Of a stretch of DNA of 58,048 bases, positions 16,990 to 25,905 are shown piece by piece. The position numbers and the translations under genes were made by a program. This DNA comes from Nocardia otitidiscaviarum NBRC 14405 (GTDB lineage Bacteria > Actinomycetota > Actinomycetes > Mycobacteriales > Mycobacteriaceae), in contig NZ_BAGD01000072.1 in assembly GCF_000308635.1 (NCBI RefSeq), forward strand, positions 1 through 58,048, read 5' to 3'. Position 1 is the stretch's first letter; every line of letters begins with the position of its first letter. The notes beneath the pieces are model-generated. The model was not told the origin of the DNA. It was given only the letters and a program-made list of their open reading frames with translations, and ran no database searches.

Positions 16990-17526
16990 ATGAACGTGCG
17001 TGCTCTCGGGCAGAGCTTTGCCCTGACGGCAGTAGCAGTCGGCCTGATCGCGGCCGGTTGCGCCCGCACCATCGACGGCGAGGCGGTGGCCAATGAGACC
17101 GACCGCGCCGCCTACGTCTCCTCGGTATCAAGCTCCGCCGCCGCGGCGACGTCCGCCCGAGCGCACTCCGCCAAGGTCACCGTCTGCGGGGCCTTCTTCA
17201 GATCCGCGGTCGACGTCAAATTCAAGCTCAGTGCCTTCAGTCGCGAGCTGGAGGCCCAGCAGGACCGCGAGGCCGCCCGAACCAAGGCTCGCGACGCCGC
17301 AACCGCACTGTCCTCCGCCGCCACCACGGTCACCGACGCACTGCGCGACAACCCCTCGATTGCCGCCGTTCTCAACTCGGCCCTGTCCGAATATGCCAGT
17401 GCCGCAAAAGACTTCGCATCCGAACTGAACAAGCTGGCCGTCGGCTCGACCTCGCCCGAGGTATTCATCGCCGCCGACGACCGCTACCGCGCGGCCCGCG
17501 ACGCGGCACTCGACAGTTGCTCGTAG
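16990..17526 (+). CDS. Secreted lipoprotein, helical, function unknown
   Basis: A 178-residue protein with a lipoprotein signal peptide ending in AAGC (Cys24). The mature part is almost entirely Ala/Ser-rich amphipathic helix with two more Cys residues, one after the Ser/Ala-rich linker (VTVCGAF) and one at the C-terminus (DSCS), which could pair. No catalytic motif is seen. The ATG at 16990 has a GGGGGAG site; the TTG just before it is less likely. It precedes the type VII-linked cluster by 230 bases and could be a surface component of it, but this is not shown by the sequence. Confidence 0.75.
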   Translation: MNVRALGQSFALTAVAVGLIAAGCARTIDGEAVANETDRAAYVSSVSSSAAAATSARAHSAKVTVCGAFFRSAVDVKFKLSAFSRELEAQQDREAARTKARDAATALSSAATTVTDALRDNPSIAAVLNSALSEYASAAKDFASELNKLAVGSTSPEVFIAADDRYRAARDAALDSCS

Positions 17527-17759
17527 GGGAGCGGAATAACTACCCGATCAAGTAGTCGCCGCATGGCATGCGTGGGTGGCCGGCATATCGGTCGCGGTTC
17601 CCGGTCAACCGCCCTGGGATTGTCCAGCAGAAGGATGCCGCTGGCGACGTCTTGCGCTCGTCTTGGCGACGTCAGCTCGGTTGCCATGGACGCGCTCGAT
17701 AGCTGCGGATCTGGTAGCGTGCCTGGTCAATTGAGTTGGCTTGACAGGGGGTAGGTATC

Positions 17760-18122
17760 GTGCTGGTCGATCCAGCGATCTTGCGGACGTTCGCGGGGCA
17801 GGTCGAGGGCGCGTCGCAAACGATCACAGGGGCGGATTTGGCGGGCAAAGTGAAGACCGCTTTCGACGGGCTGCCTGGTTCGGAGGCGCAGTGGGCTGCG
17901 AGTCTGGCTGGCGATTGGTTGCGGCAGCCGCTCGACCAGTTTGCAGGTCAGGTGTCGGCCATGGGCGACGCGGTGCGGGGTGCTGCCGGTACCTACGAAG
18001 TGATGGACGAAGACCTCGCCGCCACGTTCGAGGGTCTGATGGTCGATGACCCGAGTTCGGGCGGGTCGCTCTATGGGCCCCTGGGCGACAATATCGAGAT
18101 CATTGGGGAGCCCGAGCGGTGA
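17760..18122 (+). CDS. EspC-like type VII secretion substrate/targeting protein
   Basis: A 120-residue helical protein of the EspC/ESX-associated kind (PF10824-like). It has two predicted helices with no classical WXG turn, and the C-terminal secretion signal YxxxD is visible as YEVMD around residue 81. Family members are exported as partners of a second protein through an ESX system. The start is GTG with GGGGG upstream. Its stop overlaps the GTG start of the effector-like gene by four bases, so the two are coupled, as expected for co-secreted partners. No ESX core genes (EccC, EccD) lie in the window, so the secretion machine must be encoded elsewhere. Confidence 0.75.
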   Translation: MLVDPAILRTFAGQVEGASQTITGADLAGKVKTAFDGLPGSEAQWAASLAGDWLRQPLDQFAGQVSAMGDAVRGAAGTYEVMDEDLAATFEGLMVDDPSSGGSLYGPLGDNIEIIGEPER

Positions 18123-19564
18123 TTCCGACTCGCACGACCTTCGCTACCTGGGATATCGCTGGCCTCCAGGCTGCCGCCACGACCACCAACAGCAGCGGCA
18201 ACACCCTGGAAGTGGCGACCCACGAGTTGCAGCGCAATTGTGAGAACCTGCCCGAGATGCGTGGGTGGGAGGGCAAAGCACACGATGCTGCGACAACTAT
18301 GTTCACCCGGACGTCCCGGCAGGGCCGCTTCTTCAATGACGTCGCGTTGGCGATGGCTGCCGTGCAAGCCAACGCTGGCCAGACCTTTTCCTCATTGAAG
18401 ACTCGGCTCGACAACGCTGTCACGATGATTGAGTCAGGACCGCTGTTTGTCAACGACTTGTGGGTCGTCCTGCTCAAGCCGGAGCCGATGGACGACGAGC
18501 GCTACAAGGCGTTGCAGAATGCCCAGAAGGCGATGCAAACTAACGTGATCAATCCTCTGCTCGTCGAATTCGATGCCGCCGACAAGGATCTGGTACACCG
18601 CGTCTTCACGGTCGCCTCCAAGTACACCAGCATTCCTCTATCAATCGCCCAGCTCGTGCCCAAGCCCGACAGCGGTGTGCCTGTCCCCAACACCGAAGAC
18701 GGACTCGCCCGTCAGGAGCAGATCCAGAAGCAGGACGCCGCGACCACAGTCCGGGATACCCAGGAGCAGGAGTGGTACGGGAACACCAAGACGACGATCA
18801 CCATGCAGGACGGCAGCAAACATGTAGTCGTCTCGATCGGCAGCATCGAGGACACCAGCGGCTATTCACCTGAGCGATACTCCTACAACGAACTCGGCTT
18901 GCCGATGGGCTCGGACGGTCTGCCGCTCGGCTCTCCGCCGACCGGCTGGTCGTATCAGGTGGAGACCGTGTACGACCCCTCCGGGAAAGTCGTCGCGACG
19001 ACCAGCACCAAAACCGATCCGACATCCGGCTACAAGACAACGGAATCGGTAATCACCGACCAGTCGCGCACCGTGCTGTGGCAGGACGCCGACGGTCGGC
19101 GAGGCGGAACGGTCACCGACCTCACGACCGGAACGACCACGCCGATACCCGAGCCGATCATCGACAGATCGCTCAACATGCCCACTACCGCGGACCTCAC
19201 CCACCCCGTCCTGACCTCGGTTGGCGGGGCGATCTCGGGACTGGAGAACTACGCCGGCAAGACTGGTGCGAGCATCCCGGGCATCAGCGACGCCCAGATC
19301 AAATCCGTCGGCATCGGAGCGAAATACGGCGGCCCGGGCCTGAGCCTCGCCGTCACCGCATGGGACGTATGGAACGCAGAGACCGCGACCCAGAAATGCA
19401 TCGCTGGCATTTCCGGAACGGCCGGCACGGCAGGTGGCGTAGTTGCCGGTGGATTGGCTACAAGCACAGGAATCGGCGCGGTCGCCACGGTTCCCATAGC
19501 TATGGGCGGTACTTGGCTGGCTGGATGGCTTGGGAAAGAAATCGGAGAGATGGTATGTCAGTGA
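18119..19564 (+). CDS. WXG-headed type VII effector-like protein with glycine-zipper tail
   Basis: A 481-residue protein. Residues 1-110 are a helical WXG100-like domain with the turn at W50-E-G52. Residues 110-200 remain helical, residues 215-345 are beta-rich with repeated Thr/Gly segments, and residues 391-481 form a glycine-rich hydrophobic domain (GISGTAGTAGG, GLATSTGIGAVAT, GTWLAGWLGKEIG) like a membrane-inserting or channel-forming tail. The N-terminal domain is clearly related to that of the protein at 44761-46116 (shared PT...WD.AG and W.G.A positions) while the C-termini differ. This is the design of polymorphic effectors. The next gene, a membrane protein, overlaps its end. Toxicity is inferred only from layout. 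Confidence 0.7.
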   Translation: MIPTRTTFATWDIAGLQAAATTTNSSGNTLEVATHELQRNCENLPEMRGWEGKAHDAATTMFTRTSRQGRFFNDVALAMAAVQANAGQTFSSLKTRLDNAVTMIESGPLFVNDLWVVLLKPEPMDDERYKALQNAQKAMQTNVINPLLVEFDAADKDLVHRVFTVASKYTSIPLSIAQLVPKPDSGVPVPNTEDGLARQEQIQKQDAATTVRDTQEQEWYGNTKTTITMQDGSKHVVVSIGSIEDTSGYSPERYSYNELGLPMGSDGLPLGSPPTGWSYQVETVYDPSGKVVATTSTKTDPTSGYKTTESVITDQSRTVLWQDADGRRGGTVTDLTTGTTTPIPEPIIDRSLNMPTTADLTHPVLTSVGGAISGLENYAGKTGASIPGISDAQIKSVGIGAKYGGPGLSLAVTAWDVWNAETATQKCIAGISGTAGTAGGVVAGGLATSTGIGAVATVPIAMGGTWLAGWLGKEIGEMVCQ

Positions 19565-20394
19565 CGCGATCGGGATTCTCTCGCTATCCCCTCCCTCCTC
19601 GATGGCATCGATCACGCTGGATGCGTTGGGCGGGTGTAATCCTCGTTTCAGGATTCGCTCTTTTCCTCATTGGGAACTTGCCTGTTGCAATCGCTCGAGC
19701 CGACGTACTTAAGGTTGCGTTCCTGGTAACGGCAGGGGCTGCTTTCAGCTGCATGGCGGTGTTTGGCCTGGCCATGGTTCGCAACACCGGTCGGGCGCGC
19801 GTTGATGAAGCATCTATTCGACTTTGTGACGAAGCTACCGTCGTAGATCCTGCGCCGTACATCAAGAGCTCGCGGATCGGGATGATTCTGTGCTTGATAC
19901 CCGCAGGCGTGATATTCACCTATGGGGCATGGTCCGGCGATCTCAACATACCGCTCACCGGTGGGCAGCGCATATTCTTCCCGTTCGGGGCGATTTTTAC
20001 CGTATTGTGGGCATTGTACGAAGGCTCGCAGCTTCGAAAAAAGAAGGCGATGGACCTGACATTGAGCCCTTCCAGCCTCTCCTACCCGAGGCCATCGTCT
20101 GGAATGGGCTCCGTCGACTGGGGATCGATAGAAGAAGTTAGTTCTGGCATCGAAAAAGGGCGAAGGAACAAGCCCTATGAAGTCATATTGAAAATGGCGG
20201 GTAGCTCGAAATCGGAATACCGCGTGATAAATGCTCATATTCCATCGATCGGTGCCGCTGCGACCTACTGGCTGATTCGCTTCTACCACAAACACCCGGA
20301 ACTTCGTGAAGAACTTGCCGACCACCGAGCCGGTGACCGTATTCGGGCTTATCGGTTGATCGATCAAGACGACTGGATCGTCCGAGGCTCGTAA
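19555..20394 (+). CDS. Four-helix membrane protein with PH-like tail, candidate immunity protein
   Basis: A 279-residue protein with four predicted membrane helices (about 22-45, 53-75, 108-126 and 138-155) and a soluble C-terminus containing LTLSPSSLSY followed by VDWGSIEEV, a pattern seen in bacterial PH-like domains. The ATG at 19555 has GGAGAG at good distance and lies ten bases inside the end of the effector-like gene, so translation is coupled. Base composition drops compared with neighbours (many A/T-ending codons), suggesting separate recent acquisition. Directly following a putative membrane-active effector, it is a good candidate for self-protection, but no family match proves it. 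Confidence 0.7.
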   Translation: MSVTRSGFSRYPLPPRWHRSRWMRWAGVILVSGFALFLIGNLPVAIARADVLKVAFLVTAGAAFSCMAVFGLAMVRNTGRARVDEASIRLCDEATVVDPAPYIKSSRIGMILCLIPAGVIFTYGAWSGDLNIPLTGGQRIFFPFGAIFTVLWALYEGSQLRKKKAMDLTLSPSSLSYPRPSSGMGSVDWGSIEEVSSGIEKGRRNKPYEVILKMAGSSKSEYRVINAHIPSIGAAATYWLIRFYHKHPELREELADHRAGDRIRAYRLIDQDDWIVRGS

Positions 20395-20423
20395 GAAACC
20401 GGACAACGAGACAAGGAGTCGAG

Positions 20424-20915
20424 TTGCGATCAACTAACAGCCCAGACGGCGATGCGGGTAAATCGGTAGCGAGAAGCCCTTCCGCTGCGAATTCGCCTAA
20501 ACCAAGTCCGGACCCTTATGCCGACTTTCCGCCCGAGTATCTCGCCATCATGGCCGATGCTGCACGCAGTTCCAGTGAAGCAGCATTAGTGCCAGAGTCT
20601 GCCGAACATAGAGTTGACGCAGCTGAAAAAGAGAAGACGCAGCGTCAACAGGAGTGGCTGATTGAGGACGACTATCGGCCGATAATAAGCTATTCCCTGT
20701 ACAAGCCTGACTGCTGAACTGGGGCTACTGCAGTAATTGCTTTCGTAGCGGGCATCATTACTGACTCTCCATCCTTGAGTGGGGTTGACGACTTCGTTCG
20801 GCAGCGCGACTACACCTGTGACCCAGGCCTACCAGAAGATGACCGAGGCAAGAGAGAACAAGCAGTCCGTCTCGATGTTGAGCATCACCAACTCGGCGGG
20901 GGCCTAGTCCGATGA
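20424..20915 (+). pseudogene. Small membrane protein gene interrupted by an in-frame TGA
   Basis: A TTG start with a good AAGGAG site opens a 97-codon frame of hydrophilic, Pro/Ser-rich sequence ending KPDC at a TGA (20715-20717). The same frame continues without another stop to 20915 and directly encodes a hydrophobic stretch (TGATAVIAFVAGIIT) followed by an acidic tail with one Cys. A cytoplasmic head plus membrane helix plus short outer domain is a common layout, so a TGG-to-TGA change in a 163-codon gene is the simplest reading. The first 97 codons may still be translated. A sequencing error is also possible. Confidence 0.5.
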
Positions 20916-21065
20916 GTTATGCGGCGAGATCAGCAGCGTCAGTCTTGGCGCTCGTTGAGGCCGTCCGTGAACCCTTGACGAAGCGTAGCTTCCACATCGT
21001 AGAAGATGGCTGCACATCGTCTATGCTGTTCCGGCACTATCGATATCGACCAGCATGGGGGGACA
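20916..21065. other. Intergenic region before the kinase gene
   Basis: Together with the weakly coding stretch before it, this leaves about 350 bases without a firm gene upstream of the kinase. Several possible starts for the kinase frame occur here, but no strong promoter box or hairpin is visible. Confidence 0.35.
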
Positions 21066-22886
21066 GTGGTTAAGGTCAGCGTGGGCCAAGCATTCGCCGA
21101 ATTCACTCTCGACGGTCTTCTCGGCAAGGGCGGAATGGGCAGCGTTTATCTTGCCCGGCATCCCCGTTTGCCCCGTCGGGTAGCACTGAAGCTTCTTGCC
21201 GCCGAAGTATCCACGGATTCGGAGTTGCGACAGCGATTCGACCGTGAGGCCACAGCCATCGCGCGTCTGGACCATCCCTGCATCGTCGGCATTCACGACC
21301 GCGGAATGCACGCAGGTCACCTGTGGATCGCCATGCAGTACATCGAGGGCGTCGACGCCTCCCGCGTCGATCCGCGCGAGATGGCCGTTGAGCGGGCCCT
21401 GCGCATCATCACCGACACGGCCTCCGCCTTGGACTACGCACACAGTCAGGGCGTCCTGCATCGTGACGTGAAGCCGGCCAATATCCTGCTTTCCGCCGCT
21501 CACACCGGCCGGGAGGAACGTGCGATCCTCACCGATTTCGGCATTGCCCGCCTGGCCGACGCGAACACACAACTCACCTCCACAGGACTGGTCACCGCCA
21601 CCCTGGCCTTCGCGTCTCCCGAGCAGCTGTCCGCGGAACGCGTCGATTCGAGATCGGACCAGTACTCGCTGGCCTGCACGTTTTTCACGCTGCTGGCCGG
21701 GCAGCCGCCCTTCGCATCGACACATGCCGGACAGGTTGTCGCCGCGCATCTCAGCAAGCCATTCCCTCGGCTCAGCGGTATCCGAGCCGATGTGCCCCCG
21801 ATGCTCGACAACGTGCTGGCTCGCGCCGCCGCCAAACACCCGGGCGGACGATTCGCCAACTGCTCGGAGTTCGCCGCTGCCGCGGCCGCAGCGCTTGCGG
21901 GGCAAGCACCTGTGCTGTCTGCACCCTCCTTCCCGCAGGCGGCATCGGGGCCTGTGCCGACCCAGCAGGCTGTGCCGAGATTTCCCGCGCCTCCGCGATA
22001 CCCACATTCCGGCCCGCGCCCGGCCGCAGTGGCTGCCGCCACTTTCGCGGCGGTCGCGGCGACCGTTGCCGCCGCGGGTGCGCTGCGACTGTGGGTCATC
22101 TACTCCGGCATGAAATCCGAGATCAGCCAACTCTCGGGCTACGACAGCGACAAGTACCCACTGGCCTATTTCGGGGTGGGAACCCTTGCCGCGACGTTCA
22201 TCGCGTTGCTCCTGTTCGGAGGTGCGGGCCTGCTGCTCGCGAAAAAGCCCGTCGGACGTCACCTCGTGCTGTCCGGGACCGCGAGCTATGCGATCGGCGT
22301 GCTGCTGGCGCTGACGGCCGACGACCGAGCCTTCACGATATTCGACCTGACAATCGAGAGGGCGGTGTGCGTCGTCGGACTGATCTTTTCGATCGTCGCG
22401 GCGATATGCGCGCTACTGCCCTCGGCGGTCCCACGGGATTCACACCGAACCCACGCCCGCCCCGCGTTCGGGCCGGGCGTCATCACCGCGGCGATATCGT
22501 CGCTGCTGTGTGCGGTTATTGCCGCAGCGGCCACGTGGCGGATCTCGGACACCTTGGAGTGGTACAGGCAGACCTCCGCCTTCAATCACCGGGTGTGGTT
22601 GTTTCTGGCCGCGGGTACCGCGCTACTACTGCTCGTTGGTGTCATCCTGCTGTTCGCCCGAGTTGCCGCCGGACGATTCCTCGTCACCGCGGGCGGTGTC
22701 TGCATGATGCTCATCGCTGCGGTTCAGGTGTTCCTCCCCGAACCTGAGATGGATCTGGTCAGCAAGCCGTTGCCGTACCACGGCATGCCCCTGATCACCG
22801 CGATCGGTGCTGTCGCGCTGGTGCTCTCGATGATCGCGGTACTGAGTTGCCACGTCCGGTCGACGGTTCGCGTGATGACCGGTTGA
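21066..22886 (+). CDS. Ser/Thr protein kinase with about eight membrane helices
   Basis: A 606-residue PknB-type kinase. Kinase motifs are complete: glycine loop GKGGMGSVY, Lys42 (VALK), catalytic HRDVKPANIL, DFG and the FASPEQL segment. The domain ends near residue 285 and is followed by an Ala/Pro-rich linker to about 335. Instead of one helix and an outer sensor, the C-terminal half has about eight hydrophobic helices (from AAVAAATFAAVAAT to IGAVALVLSMIAV). The GTG at 21066 is chosen because of a GGGGGG site; the frame is open 60 bases further up. It may sense membrane state or act through its helices. It sits in the type VII-linked cluster, and its stop is 10 bases from that of the convergent propeller gene. 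Confidence 0.85.
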   Translation: MVKVSVGQAFAEFTLDGLLGKGGMGSVYLARHPRLPRRVALKLLAAEVSTDSELRQRFDREATAIARLDHPCIVGIHDRGMHAGHLWIAMQYIEGVDASRVDPREMAVERALRIITDTASALDYAHSQGVLHRDVKPANILLSAAHTGREERAILTDFGIARLADANTQLTSTGLVTATLAFASPEQLSAERVDSRSDQYSLACTFFTLLAGQPPFASTHAGQVVAAHLSKPFPRLSGIRADVPPMLDNVLARAAAKHPGGRFANCSEFAAAAAAALAGQAPVLSAPSFPQAASGPVPTQQAVPRFPAPPRYPHSGPRPAAVAAATFAAVAATVAAAGALRLWVIYSGMKSEISQLSGYDSDKYPLAYFGVGTLAATFIALLLFGGAGLLLAKKPVGRHLVLSGTASYAIGVLLALTADDRAFTIFDLTIERAVCVVGLIFSIVAAICALLPSAVPRDSHRTHARPAFGPGVITAAISSLLCAVIAAAATWRISDTLEWYRQTSAFNHRVWLFLAAGTALLLLVGVILLFARVAAGRFLVTAGGVCMMLIAAVQVFLPEPEMDLVSKPLPYHGMPLITAIGAVALVLSMIAVLSCHVRSTVRVMTG

Positions 22887-22896
22887 CCGGGATCGC

Positions 22897-24606
22897 TCAG
22901 CGCGGAATCACCGTGAGCTCCCCCCAGCCCTTGGCGTACAGTGTTCGGGTCTTCGGATCGAAGGCCAGCCCGTCCGGTGTCTTACCTACTCGCTCGATCC
23001 TGGTGGTCACGGCGCGCGCCTGGGTGTCGATGACGAGTATCGAATCCAGTACCGGCCCGTCCTCGCTGACCGCATAGGCGGTATGGGATGCCGAATCGAC
23101 GACGATTCCCCCATGTCCGGAGTTGTCCAGAACCGTGGCCATCGTGTTGTTCGCCAAGTCGAATACCGCGATCTTGTCCCGGCCGGTCGCATAGGCGGTG
23201 CGGGTCTGTGGGTCGACGGCGATATGGACCAGGTGGGTGCCATCGGGTCCGGCGATGGCACCGCGCACTCGGTTCGTCTCGAGGTCGACCGCTACGAGCC
23301 CCTTCGTCACTGTCCCCGGATGCGATTCGTAGTAGCTGCCAACGACGTAGGCGCTCCGGGTCTCGGGGTCGATACTGACGTCCATCGCGTTGCGCCCCAC
23401 CGGGATTGTCGCCTTCACCTCGGCCGAGACCGGATCGATCACCGACAGTGTGCTGCGCGCATTGGGCGCACTCTGGTCATCGAATCCGTTCACACTGGTG
23501 ACATAGACGTTGTGCGTTACCGGGTCCACGGCAACGCCCCAAGATTCCTTTCCCGTGGGAATCGTCGCGGTGACCTGGTTGGTCGTGGTGTCGATGATGG
23601 ACAGGGTGCCGACCTCGGTGCTGTCGGTCGTGGTGCCCCCGCGCCCAACGACGTAGACCTGGTTCAGTTCGGGATCGATCGCGAGGCCTTCCAGATTGTC
23701 GGAGAGCCGGATCGTCGCGGTGACACTGCCGCTTACGGGATCGACGACCGATACGGTCTGGTCACTCTCGTTGGTGGCATAGACCAGGCCGGTCTCCGGA
23801 TGGACCGCGACGTAGGTGCGGTCCATGGATTGCCCGAGCGCGATAGTCTCGAACGCTGTATCGGTGTCGCCTGTCCAGTAAGTGAAGCCCCCGGCGAACA
23901 CGAGAATCGCTACGGCCACCGCTGCCGCCGCCGATCCGGCGAAAAGCAGCCCGCGGCCACGAGAACCGAGACGCCACCGCGTCTGCGGGGACTGCGTTCG
24001 AACCGCACCGGGATCCGCGGCAGGACCGCGCTGGAACGGTGCGTCCGAGAGATCGGTCCGCACGTCGAGCGAGCCACTCGCCAGACTTCGCATCACCGCT
24101 AGGACGACCGGTTGGCGCTCCTGGTCGCCGGTTCGCGGTTCGGGCGCGACACGGATGCGTTCCTGCGGAAAACCGACCCTGACCGCAGCCTCGATCAGTA
24201 TTCCGACGTGGTGGGCGGACCAGGACTGCGGGTGAATCAGAACGACCCCGGCCGGCCATCGGCCCGCGCGTACAGATTGCGCCCGCTCGACCACCACAGC
24301 GAGGATGGCGGCGAAGACCGCAGGAGCCGGTATCACGCCCGCACCGATCTGAAAGGTAGTGTGGCCCGCGTCGATCCAGCTTCTGGGTTCGGCGATGAAT
24401 CCGACCGCATCGTTAGTGCCGTGCTGCACCGCCATGTCACCGACTTCGATTCGGGCCGGCGATTTGACGAAAACCGCTGCGGGCATTGAATGCCCGGCAT
24501 CCGACAAGGGCAGCACATGGGGCTGTCCGTAGTCGTCGGCCAATGCCGCTGCGATGTAGGATCTGCCGAAATCCACAGCCAGCCAACCGGCCGGATCAAC
24601 GCCCAC
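22897..24606 (-). CDS. Hsp70 N-lobe / membrane helix / YVTN beta-propeller protein
   Basis: A 569-residue protein in three parts. Residues 1-150 resemble the first half of an Hsp70/actin-type ATPase (AVDFGRSYIAAAL phosphate-1-like loop, SMPAAVFV, WPAGVVLIHP), but the second lobe and its nucleotide motifs are absent. Residues about 225-247 are one membrane helix. Residues 255-569 are a seven-bladed propeller of YVTN/YncE type with repeats such as VAVDPVTHNVYVTS and VSIDPETRSAYVVG. The N-terminus should be inside and the propeller outside. Similar Hsp70-headed proteins occur beside type VII genes in actinobacteria. The start GTG at 24606 (or TTG at 24609) follows GAGGGGG. The half-lobe is unlikely to hydrolyse ATP. 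Confidence 0.75.
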   Translation of the reverse strand: MGVDPAGWLAVDFGRSYIAAALADDYGQPHVLPLSDAGHSMPAAVFVKSPARIEVGDMAVQHGTNDAVGFIAEPRSWIDAGHTTFQIGAGVIPAPAVFAAILAVVVERAQSVRAGRWPAGVVLIHPQSWSAHHVGILIEAAVRVGFPQERIRVAPEPRTGDQERQPVVLAVMRSLASGSLDVRTDLSDAPFQRGPAADPGAVRTQSPQTRWRLGSRGRGLLFAGSAAAAVAVAILVFAGGFTYWTGDTDTAFETIALGQSMDRTYVAVHPETGLVYATNESDQTVSVVDPVSGSVTATIRLSDNLEGLAIDPELNQVYVVGRGGTTTDSTEVGTLSIIDTTTNQVTATIPTGKESWGVAVDPVTHNVYVTSVNGFDDQSAPNARSTLSVIDPVSAEVKATIPVGRNAMDVSIDPETRSAYVVGSYYESHPGTVTKGLVAVDLETNRVRGAIAGPDGTHLVHIAVDPQTRTAYATGRDKIAVFDLANNTMATVLDNSGHGGIVVDSASHTAYAVSEDGPVLDSILVIDTQARAVTTRIERVGKTPDGLAFDPKTRTLYAKGWGELTVIPR

Positions 24607-24883
24607 CAATGAAGAACCCCCTCTAGGAACCGCATGCGGCACCGATCGTAGCGCCTGGCTCTTGCCCGGGATGGTGTCACCCGTCGAGTTCTGGCAGTGA
24701 CGGACAACGAATGCACCATAAGGTCGCCTTGTCGAGCGCGGATCGGTCACTGTTCGCTCGTCGCGGTGTTGTCATCTCCCAGAGGTCGGCTGCTTGGGCA
24801 TGCGTGCGGAAAGAGCGGGACCTGATCCTCGTTAGGAGCCGCATCGCGGCCTGTGGCTGTGGGTGCGAGCGAACCCGGGCGCG

Positions 24884-25123
24884 TCAGTGGGCGGTGGCCA
24901 GGCGGGCGTGTCTCGGGTGCGTTCGCGCGGGTACGGCGGTTGACCGCATCGGGCGGGCCTCACGCCCGGTAAGGCGCTCGCGCTCCAAGCGGGCGGCGAT
25001 CGCGGCGACGGTCCGCTCCTCGGCCGGATGGGGTGAGAGGCGCGTTGTGAGCGCGGGTACGACCCAGCTCATGATGCTGCCGGTGGTCGCGCCGATCAGA
25101 AACGGCAGCCAGTACGCAATCAT
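24884..25123 (-). CDS. Small single-pass membrane protein
   Basis: A 79-residue protein with one N-terminal hydrophobic helix (residues 3-27, PFLIGATTGSIMSWVVPAL) and a basic, Arg-rich tail, so the tail should be cytoplasmic or outside depending on anchoring. AAAGAGG precedes the ATG at 25123. Its start overlaps the stop of the upstream 25120-25353 gene by four bases (ATGA), which supports both as real genes in one operon. No family is recognised. Confidence 0.6.
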   Translation of the reverse strand: MIAYWLPFLIGATTGSIMSWVVPALTTRLSPHPAEERTVAAIAARLERERLTGREARPMRSTAVPARTHPRHARLATAH

Positions 25124-25353
25124 GGTGTACCTCTTTCGGATTCGGGATCGTGCGTAGTTCCACCGCTCAGGGTCGCCCCCCACCATGGTTGTGAGGGAGC
25201 ACCGATAATGCCCTGCGCCGCACGCAAGGTGCGGCATTCGTCGGGGTGGCAGGCGCGGTGCAGTGCGCACGCCTCAGCCGCTTCGAGACGGTTCATCGCG
25301 CCGTCGTAGTCGCATCCGGCCAAGGCCAGTGCCCTGGGGGAGACGTATTCCAT
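25120..25353 (-). CDS. Small Cys/His-containing protein, unknown function
   Basis: A 77-residue soluble protein with the cluster ACALHRACHPDEC in the middle (three Cys, two His), which could bind a metal ion. AAAGG lies upstream of the ATG at 25353, and the gene is coupled to the next one by an ATGA overlap. The frame is open upstream on the ORF level but that part is not coding-like. No recognised family. Confidence 0.6.
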   Translation of the reverse strand: MEYVSPRALALAGCDYDGAMNRLEAAEACALHRACHPDECRTLRAAQGIIGAPSQPWWGATLSGGTTHDPESERGTP

Positions 25354-25394
25354 AGGGTCGGCCTTTCGTTGATTCGGGTGGTGAACCGCCACGG

Positions 25395-25661
25395 TCAGGG
25401 TCGCGCCTCGGGGTGGTCGGGGGACGCCAGGCGGGTTCTGATTCCCGGAATGAAGGAGTTGGGGCGGCTGAAGACCACTTCTTCGGGACGGTCGGCGGGT
25501 TGCATGGTTCGCAGTAGGTACTTTGTGCCGCAACGGAGTTCGATAGTCGTATCGGTAATGGACTTGATTCTGGTGCGGGACAGGACGATTCCACGGGTCT
25601 CGGACAGCTCGACTACGTGCGCGCCGGGTGTCACCCAGGTGGGAAGTAGGTCGGCCGTCAT
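25395..25661 (-). CDS. Small beta-rich protein, unknown function
   Basis: An 88-residue protein with beta-strand-like sequence (VTPGAHVVEL, RGIVLSRTRIKSIT, IELRCGTKYLLR) and no signal or membrane helix. Its layout resembles a small barrel such as seen in some DNA-associated or regulatory proteins, but no motif proves this. It is the first gene of a three-gene minus-strand group (with 25120-25353 and 24884-25123) that is divergent from an Scr1-type regulator, which may control it. Confidence 0.6.
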   Translation of the reverse strand: MTADLLPTWVTPGAHVVELSETRGIVLSRTRIKSITDTTIELRCGTKYLLRTMQPADRPEEVVFSRPNSFIPGIRTRLASPDHPEARP

Positions 25662-25905
25662 GATCGAGTTCCCGCTTTCGGTGTCGTCGAGGGTGTGGGT
25701 CCACCGGCTGAGCAAGTCCGCGGAATCCGCCGCTCGGGCGATCCGGATTTACCTCCGGGCCTGCGGTTTCCGGTTGCTGAACACTCTCAAGTAGACACCC
25801 GCCCGGGCTATTCTGGAGGCTCCGCATCGAAGTTGATCCGTATCTCGTTCGGCAGCCAGCACGGTGCCGCCAGAACGGAGTGACCCGGATAGCGAGGCTA
25901 ACGAT

